From Ideonella oryzae (GTDB lineage Bacteria > Pseudomonadota > Gammaproteobacteria > Burkholderiales > Burkholderiaceae_C): a stretch of DNA of 64,000 bases. This document shows, one piece after another, positions 47,716-58,288 of this stretch (the first letter of the stretch is position 1; every line of letters begins with the position of its first letter). Location of the stretch: NCBI RefSeq assembly GCF_024055665.1, contig NZ_JAMXMC010000013.1, positions 1 to 64,000 of the forward strand, given 5' to 3'. A program made the position numbers and the translations under genes. The notes below the pieces were generated by a model. It was given only the letters and a program-made list of their open reading frames with translations. It was not told where the DNA came from and ran no database searches.

Positions 47716-47753
47716 GAGCGGGCTGAGCGGGCTGAGCGGGCCCGCGGCTCAGC
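47716..47753. repeat. Triplicated 9-base repeat and hairpin after glpK
   Basis: GAGCGGGCT occurs at 47716-47724 and 47725-47733, with a third copy ending in C at 47734-47742. An overlapping inverted repeat has arms GCTGAGC (47731-47737) and GCTCAGC (47747-47753). It lies between the convergent glpK and ion-channel genes and covers the channel stop codon. It may act as a bidirectional terminator, though no T run follows. Confidence 0.4.
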
Positions 47754-48189
47754 GGTCGGCCGAGGGCCGCGCCTCGCGCCAGAAGCGCTCCATCGCCAGG
47801 TAGGCGTAGGAGGCCGACCAGCCGATCAGCACCAGGCCGTTGAGCGCCTCGGCCCCGGCCAGCAGGCGCAGCGGGCCCACCGGCACCAGATCGCCAAAGC
47901 CCAGCGAGGTGAAGGTCTCGGCCGAGAAGTAGAGGCTGCTGCCCCACTCGGTGCGTCCCGAAGCGGTCAGGCTGCCCAGTTGCAAGCGCTGCAGGGCGTA
48001 GAGCGTCAGGCCGTAGAGCGCGATCTCCAGGGCATGGGCCACAAAGGCGGCCAGCATCACCACCAGCAGCTTGCTGCGGCTGGGAATGCGCAGCCGGGGC
48101 AGCAGGGCGTCGACGCGGCTGAGCACCTCGTAGTGCACCAGCGTGGTCAGGGCCAGCAGCGTCAGGACGGAGAAGACAACCAGCAGCAT
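47749..48189 (-). CDS. Two-helix potassium-channel-like protein
   Basis: A 146-residue protein with at least three hydrophobic stretches: LLVVFSVLTLLALTTLVHY, LLVVMLAAFVAHALEIALYG and LLAGAEALNGLVLIGWSASY. FTSLGFGDLVP sits in the pore position, a variant of the TVGYGD selectivity filter of potassium channels. There is no cytoplasmic TrkA-N domain in the same protein. It is probably a small ion channel of the Ion_trans_2 type, working as an oligomer. Selectivity for potassium is inferred from the filter. It lies 19 bases after the acyl-CoA synthetase gene in the same direction and may be cotranscribed. Confidence 0.8.
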   Translation of the reverse strand: MLLVVFSVLTLLALTTLVHYEVLSRVDALLPRLRIPSRSKLLVVMLAAFVAHALEIALYGLTLYALQRLQLGSLTASGRTEWGSSLYFSAETFTSLGFGDLVPVGPLRLLAGAEALNGLVLIGWSASYAYLAMERFWREARPSADR

Positions 48190-48208
48190 GGGCTCTGAAC
48201 GCGCGAAT

Positions 48209-50050
48209 TCAGCGCGGTGCGTACAGGGCCTGAAGCTCGTTCTCGAAGCGGGCCATCAGGTTCTGGCGCTTGAGCTTGAGCGTCGGCGTGAGCATGGTGT
48301 TTTCGATCGTCCAGGGCTCCAGGCTCAGCACCACCGCCCGCGGCACCGCGTAGCGCGGGAAGCCGGCGGCGCGCTGGGCCAGCCGCTTGAGCACCGCCTC
48401 GTGGGCCACGCTGCTGCGCAGGCTGGCCGGGTCCTGCCAGTCCAGCCCGAGGCTGAAGGCCAGGCGACGCCATTCGTCCTCGTGCAGCACCGCCAGGGCG
48501 CCGATGAAGGGCTTGTTCTCGCCCACCACGCAGCACTGGGCGATCAGCGGGTCCTCGCACAGGGCCTGTTCCAGGTCGACCGGCGGGATCTTCTCGCCGG
48601 TGGAGGTGACGATGATGTCCTTGATGCGGCCGCGGATGTAGATGCGCCCGTCGAGGATCTCGGCCTGGTCGCCGGTGCCCAGCCAGCCGTCGGGCGTCAG
48701 CACCCGGGTGGTGTCCTCGTCGCGGTGCCAGTAGCCCTGCATCACCGAAGGGCCCTTGACCTGCAGCTCGCGGTTCTCGCCGATGCGCACCATCACGCCC
48801 GGCAGCGGCCGGCCCACGCTCATCGGGTCGTTGCTCTCGAGCCGGTTGGCCGAGACGATGGGCGAGGTCTCGGTCATGCCGTAGCCCTGGATGATGGGCA
48901 GGCCCAGGCCCAGGAAGGTGCGGGCTACCGCGGCCGGCAGGGCCGCGCCACCGCTGACCGCCACCCGGATGCGTCCGCCAAAGCGCGCCAGCACCGGCCG
49001 CGCCACCAGCAGTGACAGCAGCGGCCAGACCAGGGCGTCCAGCAGGCGCGGCGCGCCGTCGGCGTCCGGCGGCAGCTCCTGGCGGGCCCGGAAGCGCCGC
49101 CAGCCCACCGCGATCGTCCAGTTCATCAGCCGGGCCTTGAGCGGTGAGGCCGCCATCACCTCCTGCAGCTTGGCGTAGACCCGCTCGTAGATGCGCGGCA
49201 CCGACACCAGCACGGTGGGCCGCTGGATCAGCATGTCCTGGGGCAGCTCGCCCACCGAGCGGGCGTAGGCCACGCAGCTGCCGGTGGCGATGGGCAGGTA
49301 GTAGCCCACCGTGCGCTCGAAGGTGTGCGACAGCGGCAGGAAGGACAGGAAGCGGTCCTGCGGCGTGGGGGCCACGCACTGCAGCACGGCGTTCAGGTTG
49401 GCCACCACGTTGCGGTGGGTCAGCTTGACGCCCTTGGGCCGGCCGGTGGTGCCCGAGGTGTAGACGATGGCGGCCAGGTCTTCCGGGCCCGGCCCGGGGC
49501 GGTCCGCCGAGGGCACGCCCGCGGCCAGCCACTCGGCCAGACCCAGCACCGGCACATGGGCCGAGGGCAGGCGGGAGAGGTCCTCGGGGCTGGCAGTGGC
49601 GTCGCCGGTGACCACCACGGCCTTGAGGGCCGGCAGGATGGCGCCGGTGTGCAGGATGGCCTCCCACTGGCGGCGCGTCTCCAGCACCAGCAGCGAGGCG
49701 GCGCTGTCGGCCAGGATGTAGCCGATGCTGCCCGGGTTGTCGATGGCGTGCAGAGGCACCGGCACCCGACCCAGGGCCATCGTGGCCTGGTCGATGCTCA
49801 TCGCGTTCAGGCCGTTGGGCAGCAGGATGGCCACCCGCCCGCCCTCGGGCAGCGGCATGGCGGCCAGGGCGTCGCGCCAGCGGGCCACGCGCTCGCCCGC
49901 CTGGGCCCAGCTGATGGATTCCCAGCGCTGCTTGGCGGGATCGAAGGCCCGATAGGCCTCGCCCTGCGGCGACAGGGCCACGCGGGCCGTCAGCAGGGCC
50001 GGCAGGGTGGAGACGTCGGTGATCGGGGCGGTGAGGGAGGAAGGACTCAT
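48209..50050 (-). CDS. AMP-dependent long-chain acyl-CoA synthetase
   Basis: A 613-residue adenylate-forming enzyme that links fatty acids to CoA. AIVYTSGTTGRPKGVKLTHR near residues 190-210 is the P-loop motif. IIQGYGMTETSPIVSANRLE is the A5 motif, DGWLGTGDQAEILDGRIYIR is A7/A8, and DIIVTSTGEKIPPVDLEQAL is A10 with its lysine. Overall resemblance is to the FAA1/FadD15 type of long-chain synthetase rather than E. coli FadD. The chain length of the substrate cannot be told. It precedes the channel gene with 19 bases between. The ATG is at 50050 (MSPSSLTAPITDV). Confidence 0.92.
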   Translation of the reverse strand: MSPSSLTAPITDVSTLPALLTARVALSPQGEAYRAFDPAKQRWESISWAQAGERVARWRDALAAMPLPEGGRVAILLPNGLNAMSIDQATMALGRVPVPLHAIDNPGSIGYILADSAASLLVLETRRQWEAILHTGAILPALKAVVVTGDATASPEDLSRLPSAHVPVLGLAEWLAAGVPSADRPGPGPEDLAAIVYTSGTTGRPKGVKLTHRNVVANLNAVLQCVAPTPQDRFLSFLPLSHTFERTVGYYLPIATGSCVAYARSVGELPQDMLIQRPTVLVSVPRIYERVYAKLQEVMAASPLKARLMNWTIAVGWRRFRARQELPPDADGAPRLLDALVWPLLSLLVARPVLARFGGRIRVAVSGGAALPAAVARTFLGLGLPIIQGYGMTETSPIVSANRLESNDPMSVGRPLPGVMVRIGENRELQVKGPSVMQGYWHRDEDTTRVLTPDGWLGTGDQAEILDGRIYIRGRIKDIIVTSTGEKIPPVDLEQALCEDPLIAQCCVVGENKPFIGALAVLHEDEWRRLAFSLGLDWQDPASLRSSVAHEAVLKRLAQRAAGFPRYAVPRAVVLSLEPWTIENTMLTPTLKLKRQNLMARFENELQALYAPR

Positions 50051-50099
50051 GGCGAGTCTGATTGTGACCGCTCGCCCCGGCCCGGCCCAGGGCAGGGAC

Positions 50100-51410
50100 T
50101 CAGTTTTCCGGCAGCACCCAGTCCTCGTCCAGGTGCACCAGCTGGCAGGCCACCCCGCCTTCGGGGCGGCGGCTGTTGCACTGGCGCAGGGCGTCGGTGG
50201 CGGCCTCGTCGGGCGAGGCGGCTTCGGTGCGCAAGCCCCAGGCGGCCCCGCTGGGCGAGCGGGCGAAGGCGCGGTGGCCGCGCCCGGTCACGTACTCGCG
50301 GTTGAAGGCCCGCACCGCCCCCGGGCTGCCCAGCACCGACTCGAGCGTGACCTTGGGCAGATTGGCCTGCTCGGCCTGGGCCTCCTCCTCGTCGTCGGCC
50401 ATGCGCTCGCCCCAGCGCTTGGCCGCATGCAGGCTCAGGCTGACCGACAGGCCCAGCACGATCACCGCCGCGATGGCCAGACCCGAGTGCCGCTCGCGCT
50501 GGGGTTCGCCGTAGTCGTTGGGGTGTTCGTCGCCCGGCACCAGCATGATGACGATGCTCAGGATGGGGCCGATCACCGGCAGGCCGAACAACAGGGCCCA
50601 CCAGCCGCTGCGGTTGAAATCGTGCATGCGCAGCGTGGTCAGGCGCCAGCTGAAGAACATGACCCAGATCACCACGCCCAGCAGCAGCGCACCGGTCATC
50701 CAGCCCGGCCATTTGATCAGCAGGAACAGGCTCAGCGCCATGCCGGCCCAGGCCATCAGGCTGCCGGCCAGGTAGCTCATGCGGCCCAGGCGACCATCGA
50801 AGCTGCGGCCCAGCAGGGGCACCTCGTCCTCGGTCACGAAGCGCTCGGCGGCCGGGTCGGGCAGGGGCTTGAGGCCCCGCCGGGCCCGGGCCGCGGCCAC
50901 GCGCTCGGCCCGGTCGGCGGCGCGTCGTTCCTCCTGGGCGGCCAGGGCGCGGGGGATGTCGGTGGCGCACTGGCGGCACAGGATGCGGCGCGGTTGTCGC
51001 TCGCCGCAGGTGGGGCAGGTGACCTCGTCCAGGGCGGCGGGGTCCGGCGCCAGGCGCATGGGCGGCTCCGGCTGCGCCGGGGCGGGCGCAGGCTCGGTGG
51101 GGACCAGCGAGAGGCCCGGCTCTGCCGGGGCGGGGGCGGGTGAGGGTGTCGGGGCCGGGCGCACGCTGGCCGGCATCGGGGTGTCGGGCTCGACCTTCAG
51201 CTCGGCGCCCAGGGCCGCAAAGCGCTGCACCCAGGCCGCCGCCTGCTCGGCCGGCAGGCCGCGCTTGATGACCACCGAGCGGCCGGAGAACAGCTTGTCC
51301 AGCCGGGGGCCGTCGAGCTTGAGCCAGGCGCCCAGCTTGTGCTGGACGGTCGCGCGATCGAAGCCATCGCGCACGGTGCCGGCGAACACCAGCCGAACCG
51401 GAGTATCCAT
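50100..51410 (-). CDS. DUF805 membrane protein with zinc-ribbon motif
   Basis: A 436-residue protein. Residues 1-75 form an alpha/beta domain (LVFAGTVRDGFDRATVQHKL) of unknown function. A proline/alanine-rich linker follows. Residues 135-155 carry CPTCGERQPRRILCRQC, a zinc-ribbon. Residues 205-300 form a DUF805 membrane domain with FDGRLGRMSYLAGSLMAWAG and RMHDFNRSGWWALLFGLPVI. A final segment (LAIAAVIVLGLSVSLSL) is a further helix, followed by a periplasmic-type tail. Proteins of this architecture occur in Burkholderiales, but no function is known. The start lies 90 bases after the trpS stop. Confidence 0.8.
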   Translation of the reverse strand: MDTPVRLVFAGTVRDGFDRATVQHKLGAWLKLDGPRLDKLFSGRSVVIKRGLPAEQAAAWVQRFAALGAELKVEPDTPMPASVRPAPTPSPAPAPAEPGLSLVPTEPAPAPAQPEPPMRLAPDPAALDEVTCPTCGERQPRRILCRQCATDIPRALAAQEERRAADRAERVAAARARRGLKPLPDPAAERFVTEDEVPLLGRSFDGRLGRMSYLAGSLMAWAGMALSLFLLIKWPGWMTGALLLGVVIWVMFFSWRLTTLRMHDFNRSGWWALLFGLPVIGPILSIVIMLVPGDEHPNDYGEPQRERHSGLAIAAVIVLGLSVSLSLHAAKRWGERMADDEEEAQAEQANLPKVTLESVLGSPGAVRAFNREYVTGRGHRAFARSPSGAAWGLRTEAASPDEAATDALRQCNSRRPEGGVACQLVHLDEDWVLPEN

Positions 51411-51500
51411 GGGCCCCTCAGGGTGTTGATGCGCCTCGCAGGCTAGGGGGCAAGGGTCGCTTCGGCAATCCCCTGTGCGGGGGGCTGGGTTGGATCCAGA

Positions 51501-52805
51501 TCAAGCCTCGGCCTGTTGCAGGGCCGTCAGGGCCTGGCCGACCTCGTCGGCCAGCACCCCCTCGCCCAGCGCCACCGGGGCGCCGGCCAGGGCGGCGGCG
51601 CCTTCCAGCTTCAGACGCTTGACCCATTCGCCGGCCTCCCGGCCGCCGGCAAAGCCCTGGCTTTGCAGCAGCACGCGGCCGTCGTGGGCGCTGAGCTTGA
51701 AGTAGAACTGGCCGTCGGCCTCGCGGTACTGCTTGAAGACGGGCAGGGCGGCCTTGGCCTTGGCCACCGGCGCCGTGCTGGCGGCCAGCGGCTGGAAGCG
51801 GCGCAGGCCCACCGCGTGGCGCAGGCGGTCCAGCAGCGGCCGGGCCAGGGCGCGGGCGCGCTCGGCGCCCTTCTGCAGGATGGCTTCGATCTCCTCCGGG
51901 TGGGCCATCAGCGCGTCGTAGCGCGCACGCATCGGGCCGATCTGGCGGTTGATCTGCTCGAACAGGCGGGTCTTGGCCTCGCCCCAGGCCAGGCCGGCGC
52001 GCAGCTCGGCGCGGAAGGCGGCGCGCTCCTCGGCCGTGGCGAAGGCGTCGAAGATGGTGACCAGGTGGGCGCTGTCCGGGTCCTTGGGCTCGCCGGGCAG
52101 CTTGCTGTCGGTCACGATGCGGGCAATCGCCTCGCGCAGCGCCTTCTCGCCGCCCTCGAACAGCGGGATGACGTTGTCGTAGCTCTTGCTCATCTTGCGG
52201 CCGTCCAGGCCGGGCAGCAGCTCCATGGTCTCGTCCACCTGCGCCTCGGGCAGCACGAAGAACTCCTCGCCAGCCCCGAACAGGTGGTTGAAGCGGGTGG
52301 CCACGTCGCGCGCCATCTCGATGTGCTGGATCTGGTCCTTGCCCACCGGCACGCGGTGGGCGTTGAACATCAGGATGTCCGCGGCCATCAGGATGGGGTA
52401 GCAGTACAGGCCCATGGTCACGCCGGCATCGGGCTCTTCGCCAGCCGCCGTGTTCGCGTCCACCGCGCCCTTGTAGGCATGGGCCCGGTTCATCTGGCCC
52501 TTGCTGGTCACGCAGGTCAGCAGCCAGCACAGCTCGGGGATCTCGGGGATGTCGCTCTGGCGGTAGAAGACCACGCGCTCGGTGTCCAGGCCGGCGGCCA
52601 GCCAGGTGGCGGCGATCTGCAGGCGCGAGCGTTCGATGCGGGCCGGGTCGTCGCACTTGATCAGCGCGTGGTAGTCGGCCATGAAGAAGAAGCTCTCCGC
52701 GCCGGGCTCGCGGCTGGCGGCGATGGCCGGGCGCAGGGCACCGACGTAGTTGCCGAGGTGCAGGGTGCCGGTGGTGGTGATGCCGGTCAGGACACGCTGT
52801 TGCAT
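51501..52805 (-). CDS. trpS: Tryptophanyl-tRNA synthetase with C-terminal extension
   Basis: This enzyme charges tRNA-Trp. The 434 residues include the class I motifs [11 protein letters not shown] (HIGH-type) near residue 15 and [13 protein letters not shown] (KMSKS) near 197. The catalytic core ends near residue 345, close to the whole length of the E. coli enzyme (334). The additional ~85 residues contain [20 protein letters not shown], a pattern I associate with DUF1508/YegP-like repeats. Such extended TrpS proteins are found in this group of bacteria. The start at 52805 lacks a clear ribosome-binding site; an ATG 11 codons upstream is the alternative. Confidence 0.94.
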   Translation of the reverse strand: MQQRVLTGITTTGTLHLGNYVGALRPAIAASREPGAESFFFMADYHALIKCDDPARIERSRLQIAATWLAAGLDTERVVFYRQSDIPEIPELCWLLTCVTSKGQMNRAHAYKGAVDANTAAGEEPDAGVTMGLYCYPILMAADILMFNAHRVPVGKDQIQHIEMARDVATRFNHLFGAGEEFFVLPEAQVDETMELLPGLDGRKMSKSYDNVIPLFEGGEKALREAIARIVTDSKLPGEPKDPDSAHLVTIFDAFATAEERAAFRAELRAGLAWGEAKTRLFEQINRQIGPMRARYDALMAHPEEIEAILQKGAERARALARPLLDRLRHAVGLRRFQPLAASTAPVAKAKAALPVFKQYREADGQFYFKLSAHDGRVLLQSQGFAGGREAGEWVKRLKLEGAAALAGAPVALGEGVLADEVGQALTALQQAEA

Positions 52806-52936
52806 GGGAAGGGGGGTGAATGCGGATGTGGGGGCCATTGTCGCAAGTCGGCGTCGCCCTTGGTCACGCCTGGGCCGGCGCGGCCGGCCTACACTGCCGG
52901 CTGCTTCACTCTGCTCCATGGCGGAGCCCACCTGCC

Positions 52937-54382
52937 TTGGTCCTGCGCACCTCCTTTCGCCAACTGCTGCTGCTGGCCTTCGTGCTGACCGCCGCCGCGC
53001 TCGGCGCGGTGTCGCTCAGCGGCCTGCAGGCGCTGCAGGGGCTGATGGCCAAGAGCCGGGAGGCGGCCCAGCAGGCCGTGGTGCTGAACCTGGCCGTCAG
53101 CGGCCTGGGCGACCGGGCCACTGACATGGAGCGCGCCGCCCGTCAGTACCTGGTGTTGGGCGACCCGGCGCTGCGCCAGCGCTACGACGCCGCGGTGCGC
53201 GAGGCCCGCAACGCGATGCAGCCCCTGGTCGATTTCGAGCCGACGGCCACGCAGGCCCGCCATTGGCTGTCGGCGGCCGGCCAGATCCGCCGCCTGCTGG
53301 ACGACGCCGGCCTGGGCTCGCCCGAGCGCGACCAGGCCCTGAGCCAGGGCTTCGACCAGTTGGGCGAAGGCACGCGGCGCCTGACAGTGCAGGTGCAGCG
53401 CAGCATCGCCGAGCGCAACCAGGCGGTGCAGGACGCACTGGAATCCCAGCGGGCCCGTCTGGTGCGCCAGGTGGCGGTGGCCATCGTGGTGGTGGCGCTG
53501 GCGGCGCTGGCCTTCGGCCTGTGGCTGACCCGGCCGCTGCGCCAGTTGGGCCGCGCCATCACCGCCCTGGGGGAGGGGCGCATGGCCGAGCCGGTGGAGA
53601 TCTCCGGCCCTTCGGACCTGGCCCGCCTGGGCCACCAGCTGGACTGGCTGCGCCGGCGCCTGATCGAGTCCGACGCCGACAAGGACCGCTTTCTGCGCCA
53701 CACCTCGCACGAGCTGAAGACACCGCTGGCCGCGCTGCGCGAGGGCGCCTCGCTGCTGCAGGAGGGCGTGGGCGGGCCGCTGAGTGCCGGACAGGCCGAG
53801 ATCGTCGGCATCCTGCGCCACAACACTGCGGTGCTGCAGCAGCAGATCGAGGACCTGCTGCGCTACAACGCCGCCGCCTTCGACGCCCAGCGCCTGCAGC
53901 GCCGGCCCACCCGGCTGCGCAGCCTGGTCGAAGGGGTGGTCGAGGCCCAGCGCCTGAGCTGGCAGGCCCGCCACATCACGGTTGATGTCTCGGGCGGTGA
54001 GCGCCTGGAGGCGCCGGTCGACCCCGACCGCCTGGGCATGGCCCTGGGCAACCTGATGATCAACGCCATCCGCTTCACGCCCGAGGGCGGCACCATCCGC
54101 TGGCGGCTCTGGCGCGAGGGCGAGCAGGCGGCGCTGGAGATCCAGGACAGCGGCCCGGGCGTGGCCGAGCCCGACCGCGAGCACATCTTCGACCCCTTTT
54201 TCCGTGGCAGCCTGCAGCCCGAGAACCAACCTCGCGGCAGCGGCATCGGCCTGTCCATCGTGCGCGAGCAGGTGGCCGCCCACGGTGGCAGCGTGGCGCT
54301 GCAGCCCGGCCCGGGCGGCGCCAGCTTCCGTATCCTGCTGCCCCTGGGCGACACCCGCACACCCCGAGCTCCCCATGTCTGA
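52937..54382 (+). CDS. qseE: Sensor histidine kinase QseE/GlrK-like
   Basis: An inner-membrane sensor kinase of about 481 residues. The first helix is [20 protein letters not shown] and the second is [19 protein letters not shown]; a helical periplasmic domain of about 145 residues lies between. A HAMP-like linker leads to [19 protein letters not shown], the H-box with the phosphorylated histidine. [14 protein letters not shown] (N-box), [20 protein letters not shown] (G1/F) and GSGIGLSIV (G2) are all present. The start is uncertain: I use TTG 52937, giving LRTSFRQL, with GGAG 11 bases before; no good ATG exists. The order kinase, lipoprotein, sigma-54 activator matches qseEGF (glrK-yfhG-glrR) of enterobacteria. 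Confidence 0.88.
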   Translation: MVLRTSFRQLLLLAFVLTAAALGAVSLSGLQALQGLMAKSREAAQQAVVLNLAVSGLGDRATDMERAARQYLVLGDPALRQRYDAAVREARNAMQPLVDFEPTATQARHWLSAAGQIRRLLDDAGLGSPERDQALSQGFDQLGEGTRRLTVQVQRSIAERNQAVQDALESQRARLVRQVAVAIVVVALAALAFGLWLTRPLRQLGRAITALGEGRMAEPVEISGPSDLARLGHQLDWLRRRLIESDADKDRFLRHTSHELKTPLAALREGASLLQEGVGGPLSAGQAEIVGILRHNTAVLQQQIEDLLRYNAAAFDAQRLQRRPTRLRSLVEGVVEAQRLSWQARHITVDVSGGERLEAPVDPDRLGMALGNLMINAIRFTPEGGTIRWRLWREGEQAALEIQDSGPGVAEPDREHIFDPFFRGSLQPENQPRGSGIGLSIVREQVAAHGGSVALQPGPGGASFRILLPLGDTRTPRAPHV

Positions 54383-54974
54383 CGTGATCTTCCTGTTCCG
54401 CCGCCCCGCCCCGGCATGGGCCCTCTGCCTGCTGGGCCTGCTGCTGGCGCTGTCCGGCTGCGACACCCTGCCGCCCCCGCCTGTCGAGGGCCCCGCGGCC
54501 GAGCCGCCGCAGGCCAGCGCGTCGGCCCCGACCTGCGAGCTGCCTGTCGCTGCGCCCACCCACAGCGACCGCGACCTGAGCGGCCGCCGCCTGTTGCAGT
54601 GGCAGGACGAGCTGCGCAATGCGACCGGCGAGCCGCTGCCCGCCCGCATCGCCCGCCTGAGCGCCGACACCCCCACGCCGGCCCACCAGGTCGAGCTGGG
54701 CCTGGCGCTGCTGCACACCCGCAACCCCGGCGACGCCGCCCGCGCGCAAGGCCTGCTGGAGGCCGTGGGCAAGGCCAGCGGCGACGAGGCGGCGGCCTGG
54801 GCGCCCTGGGCCCGGCTGCTGGCCGGCCGGGCGGCCGAGCAGCGCCGGCTGGAGGAACAGTCCGACCGCCTGGCCCAGCAGCTGCGCGACAGCCAGCGCC
54901 GCATCGACCAGCTCAGCGAGAAACTCGAGGCCCTGAAGGCCATCGAGCGCTCGCTGGGGCCCAAGCGGCCCTGA
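54375..54974 (+). CDS. qseG: Outer-membrane lipoprotein QseG-like
   Basis: A 199-residue lipoprotein. After a hydrophobic signal (WALCLLGLLLALSGC) comes the lipobox LSGC with the lipidated cysteine near residue 29. The mature protein has a proline-rich linker, a helical core with two tetratricopeptide-like helices (AHQVELGLALLHTRNPGDAA) and a C-terminal coiled coil. The last is RRLEEQSDRLAQQLRDSQRR with IDQLSEKLEALKAIERS. It occupies the position of QseG, which connects the kinase QseE to outer-membrane signals in E. coli. It overlaps the kinase stop by eight bases. Sequence likeness to QseG is weak, so identity rests on position and architecture. Confidence 0.8.
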   Translation: MSDVIFLFRRPAPAWALCLLGLLLALSGCDTLPPPPVEGPAAEPPQASASAPTCELPVAAPTHSDRDLSGRRLLQWQDELRNATGEPLPARIARLSADTPTPAHQVELGLALLHTRNPGDAARAQGLLEAVGKASGDEAAAWAPWARLLAGRAAEQRRLEEQSDRLAQQLRDSQRRIDQLSEKLEALKAIERSLGPKRP

Positions 54975-55018
54975 GCCTCCGCCCGAAAGACGCCCTGAGC
55001 CGGCCCCGAGGAACGCCC

Positions 55019-56446
<1,428 letters not shown>

Positions 56447-56496
56447 CCTTGTGTATCAGGCACTTGGCTGAATTGTTGCGCTGCAGCGAAAAAGCC

Positions 56497-56514
56497 TGTC
56501 GCTGATCGGCGACG
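56497..56514. promoter_or_regulatory. GlrR/QseF-type binding site 2
   Basis: TGTC-N10-GACG (N10 = GCTGATCGGC) differs from the consensus in the last base. Its core TGTCGC/GCGAC is palindromic. It is 78 bases downstream of site 1 and about 75-90 bases upstream of the sigma-54 promoter. Confidence 0.55.
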
Positions 56515-56587
56515 CTTTTGCCCCTGAAAACCGGGGTTGGGCTGGGCGTTGGTTCGCAAGTCATTGACTTGAAACGACTTTTCCGTC

Positions 56588-56602
56588 TGGCACGGGCTTT
56601 GC
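56588..56602 (+). promoter_or_regulatory. Sigma-54 promoter of opgG
   Basis: TGGCACGGGCTTTGC matches the -24/-12 consensus TGGCACG-N4-TTGC at every fixed base. GG and GC are ten bases apart, as required. The predicted start of transcription is about 56613, two bases before the annotated opgG ATG. Confidence 0.75.
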
Positions 56603-56614
56603 CCTGTCAGCGGC

Positions 56615-58288
56615 ATGACTGCACCTGTCCGCCGCTTCTCCACCGCCCCCAGCCCGGCCCGCCGGATGCTGCTGCTGCTGGCGGTGGCGCTGCTGGCCGC
56701 CCACGCCGGTGCCCGTGCCGCGGCCCCTGAGGCCACGCCGGCGCCTCTGCAGATGGCGGCCGCTCCCGCGGCTTCCTCCGCCGTGCCCACGGCGCCCACC
56801 GCGGCCTCCACCGCGGCGGCCGTCGTCGCCCCCTTCTTCGACCGCCTGGGCGAGCGGGCCCGCAGCCTGGCCGGCCAGCCCTATGCGCCGGTGCCCAGCC
56901 GCACTCCGCAGGCCCTGAAGGACCTGAGCTACGACCAGGCCCGCGACATCCGCTTCCGGCCCGACCACGCCGTCTGGCGCAGCCTGGGCCTGCCCTTCGA
57001 GCTGATGTTCTTCCACCTGGGCAAGTACCAGACCGAGCCGGTGCGCATGCACGAGCTGTCGCCAGATGGCGAACGCGCGCTGCCCTACCGGCCGGAGGAC
57101 TTCGATTACGGCGCCAACACCGCCTTGCAGCCCGCCGCCTGGGGCGACATCGGCCACGCCGGTTTTCGCGTGCACTACCCGCTCAACGGCAGCGCCTACA
57201 AGGACGAGTTGATCGTCTTCCAGGGCGCCAGCTACTTCCGCGCCCTGGGCGCCGGCCAGCATTACGGCCTGTCGGCCCGCGGCCTGGCGGTCGATTCGGC
57301 CGGCGGCAGCGGCCCCGAGGAATTCCCCCGCTTCACCGACTTCTGGGTCGTGCGGCCTGAGGCCGGCGCCAAGGTGCTGACCGTCTTCGCGCTGCTGGAT
57401 TCCCCGCGCGTGGCCGGCGCCTACCGTTTCGACATCCAGCCCGGCCAGAGCACCGCGGTGAACGTCCAGGCGCGCGTCTTCCTGCGCCAGACCACCCAGC
57501 CCATCCGCATCCTGGGCATCGCGCCGCTGACCAGCATGTTCCAGTTCGGCGAGAACCAGCCTAACAAGGACGACTTCCGCCCCGAGGTGCACGACAGCGA
57601 CGGCCTGATGGTGGCCAGCGGCACCGGCGAATGGCTGTGGCGCCCGCTGCAGAACCCGCGCTGGCCGCTGGTCACGTCCTTCACCATGCCCTCGCTGCGC
57701 GGCTTCGGCCTGATGCAGCGCGACCGCAGCTTCGCCAGCTACGAGGATCCCGAGGCCCGTTATGAAAAGCGGCCCTCGGCCTGGGTGACGCCGGTGGGCG
57801 ACTGGGGCGCCGGCCGCGTGGAGCTGATGCAGCTGCCCACGCCGGACGAGACCAACGACAACATCGTTGCCTACTGGGTGCCGGCCCAGCTGCCCGCCGC
57901 GGGCCAGCCGCTGAACCTGGCCTGGCGCATCGACTGGCAGGGCGACGCCCAACAGCGCCCGCCCGCCCTGTGGGTCAGCCAGACCCGCGCCGGCCGCAGC
58001 TTTGCGCCGCTGGCCACGGGCGAGCGCCAGTTCGTCATCGACTTCAACGGCACGGTGGGCGGCAAGCCCCTGCCCGACAACGCCGCCGTGCAGGCGGTGG
58101 TCAGCAGCAACGACGCCGGCCGCATCACCGAACAGAACGTCTATCGCGTGGACGCCACCGGCGCCTGGCGACTGACCCTGCGCGTGCAGACCCTGGACCC
58201 GGCCCGGCCGGTCGAGCTGCGCGCCTACCTCCGCACCGGTGCCGACACCGTGAGCGAAACCTGGACCCAGATCCTTCCTCCGCAATGA
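56615..58288 (+). CDS. opgG: Periplasmic glucan biosynthesis protein OpgG (MdoG)
   Basis: A 557-residue periplasmic protein needed for branching of osmoregulated periplasmic glucans. It has a signal region (ARRMLLLLAVALLAAHAGA near residues 15-34, cut after ARA). An alanine-rich linker precedes the OpgG domain: YDQARDIRFRPDHAVWR near 100, FELMFFHLGKYQTEPVRM and GPEEFPRFTDFWVVRPEAGA. The C-terminal part is Ig-like. The ATG at 56615 lies only about two bases after the predicted sigma-54 start site. If the promoter is right, the true start may be the ATG at 56666 (MLLLLAVALLAAHAG), which keeps the signal peptide. The stop overlaps the opgH start (ATGA), so the pair is translationally coupled. 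Confidence 0.93.
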   Translation: MTAPVRRFSTAPSPARRMLLLLAVALLAAHAGARAAAPEATPAPLQMAAAPAASSAVPTAPTAASTAAAVVAPFFDRLGERARSLAGQPYAPVPSRTPQALKDLSYDQARDIRFRPDHAVWRSLGLPFELMFFHLGKYQTEPVRMHELSPDGERALPYRPEDFDYGANTALQPAAWGDIGHAGFRVHYPLNGSAYKDELIVFQGASYFRALGAGQHYGLSARGLAVDSAGGSGPEEFPRFTDFWVVRPEAGAKVLTVFALLDSPRVAGAYRFDIQPGQSTAVNVQARVFLRQTTQPIRILGIAPLTSMFQFGENQPNKDDFRPEVHDSDGLMVASGTGEWLWRPLQNPRWPLVTSFTMPSLRGFGLMQRDRSFASYEDPEARYEKRPSAWVTPVGDWGAGRVELMQLPTPDETNDNIVAYWVPAQLPAAGQPLNLAWRIDWQGDAQQRPPALWVSQTRAGRSFAPLATGERQFVIDFNGTVGGKPLPDNAAVQAVVSSNDAGRITEQNVYRVDATGAWRLTLRVQTLDPARPVELRAYLRTGADTVSETWTQILPPQ

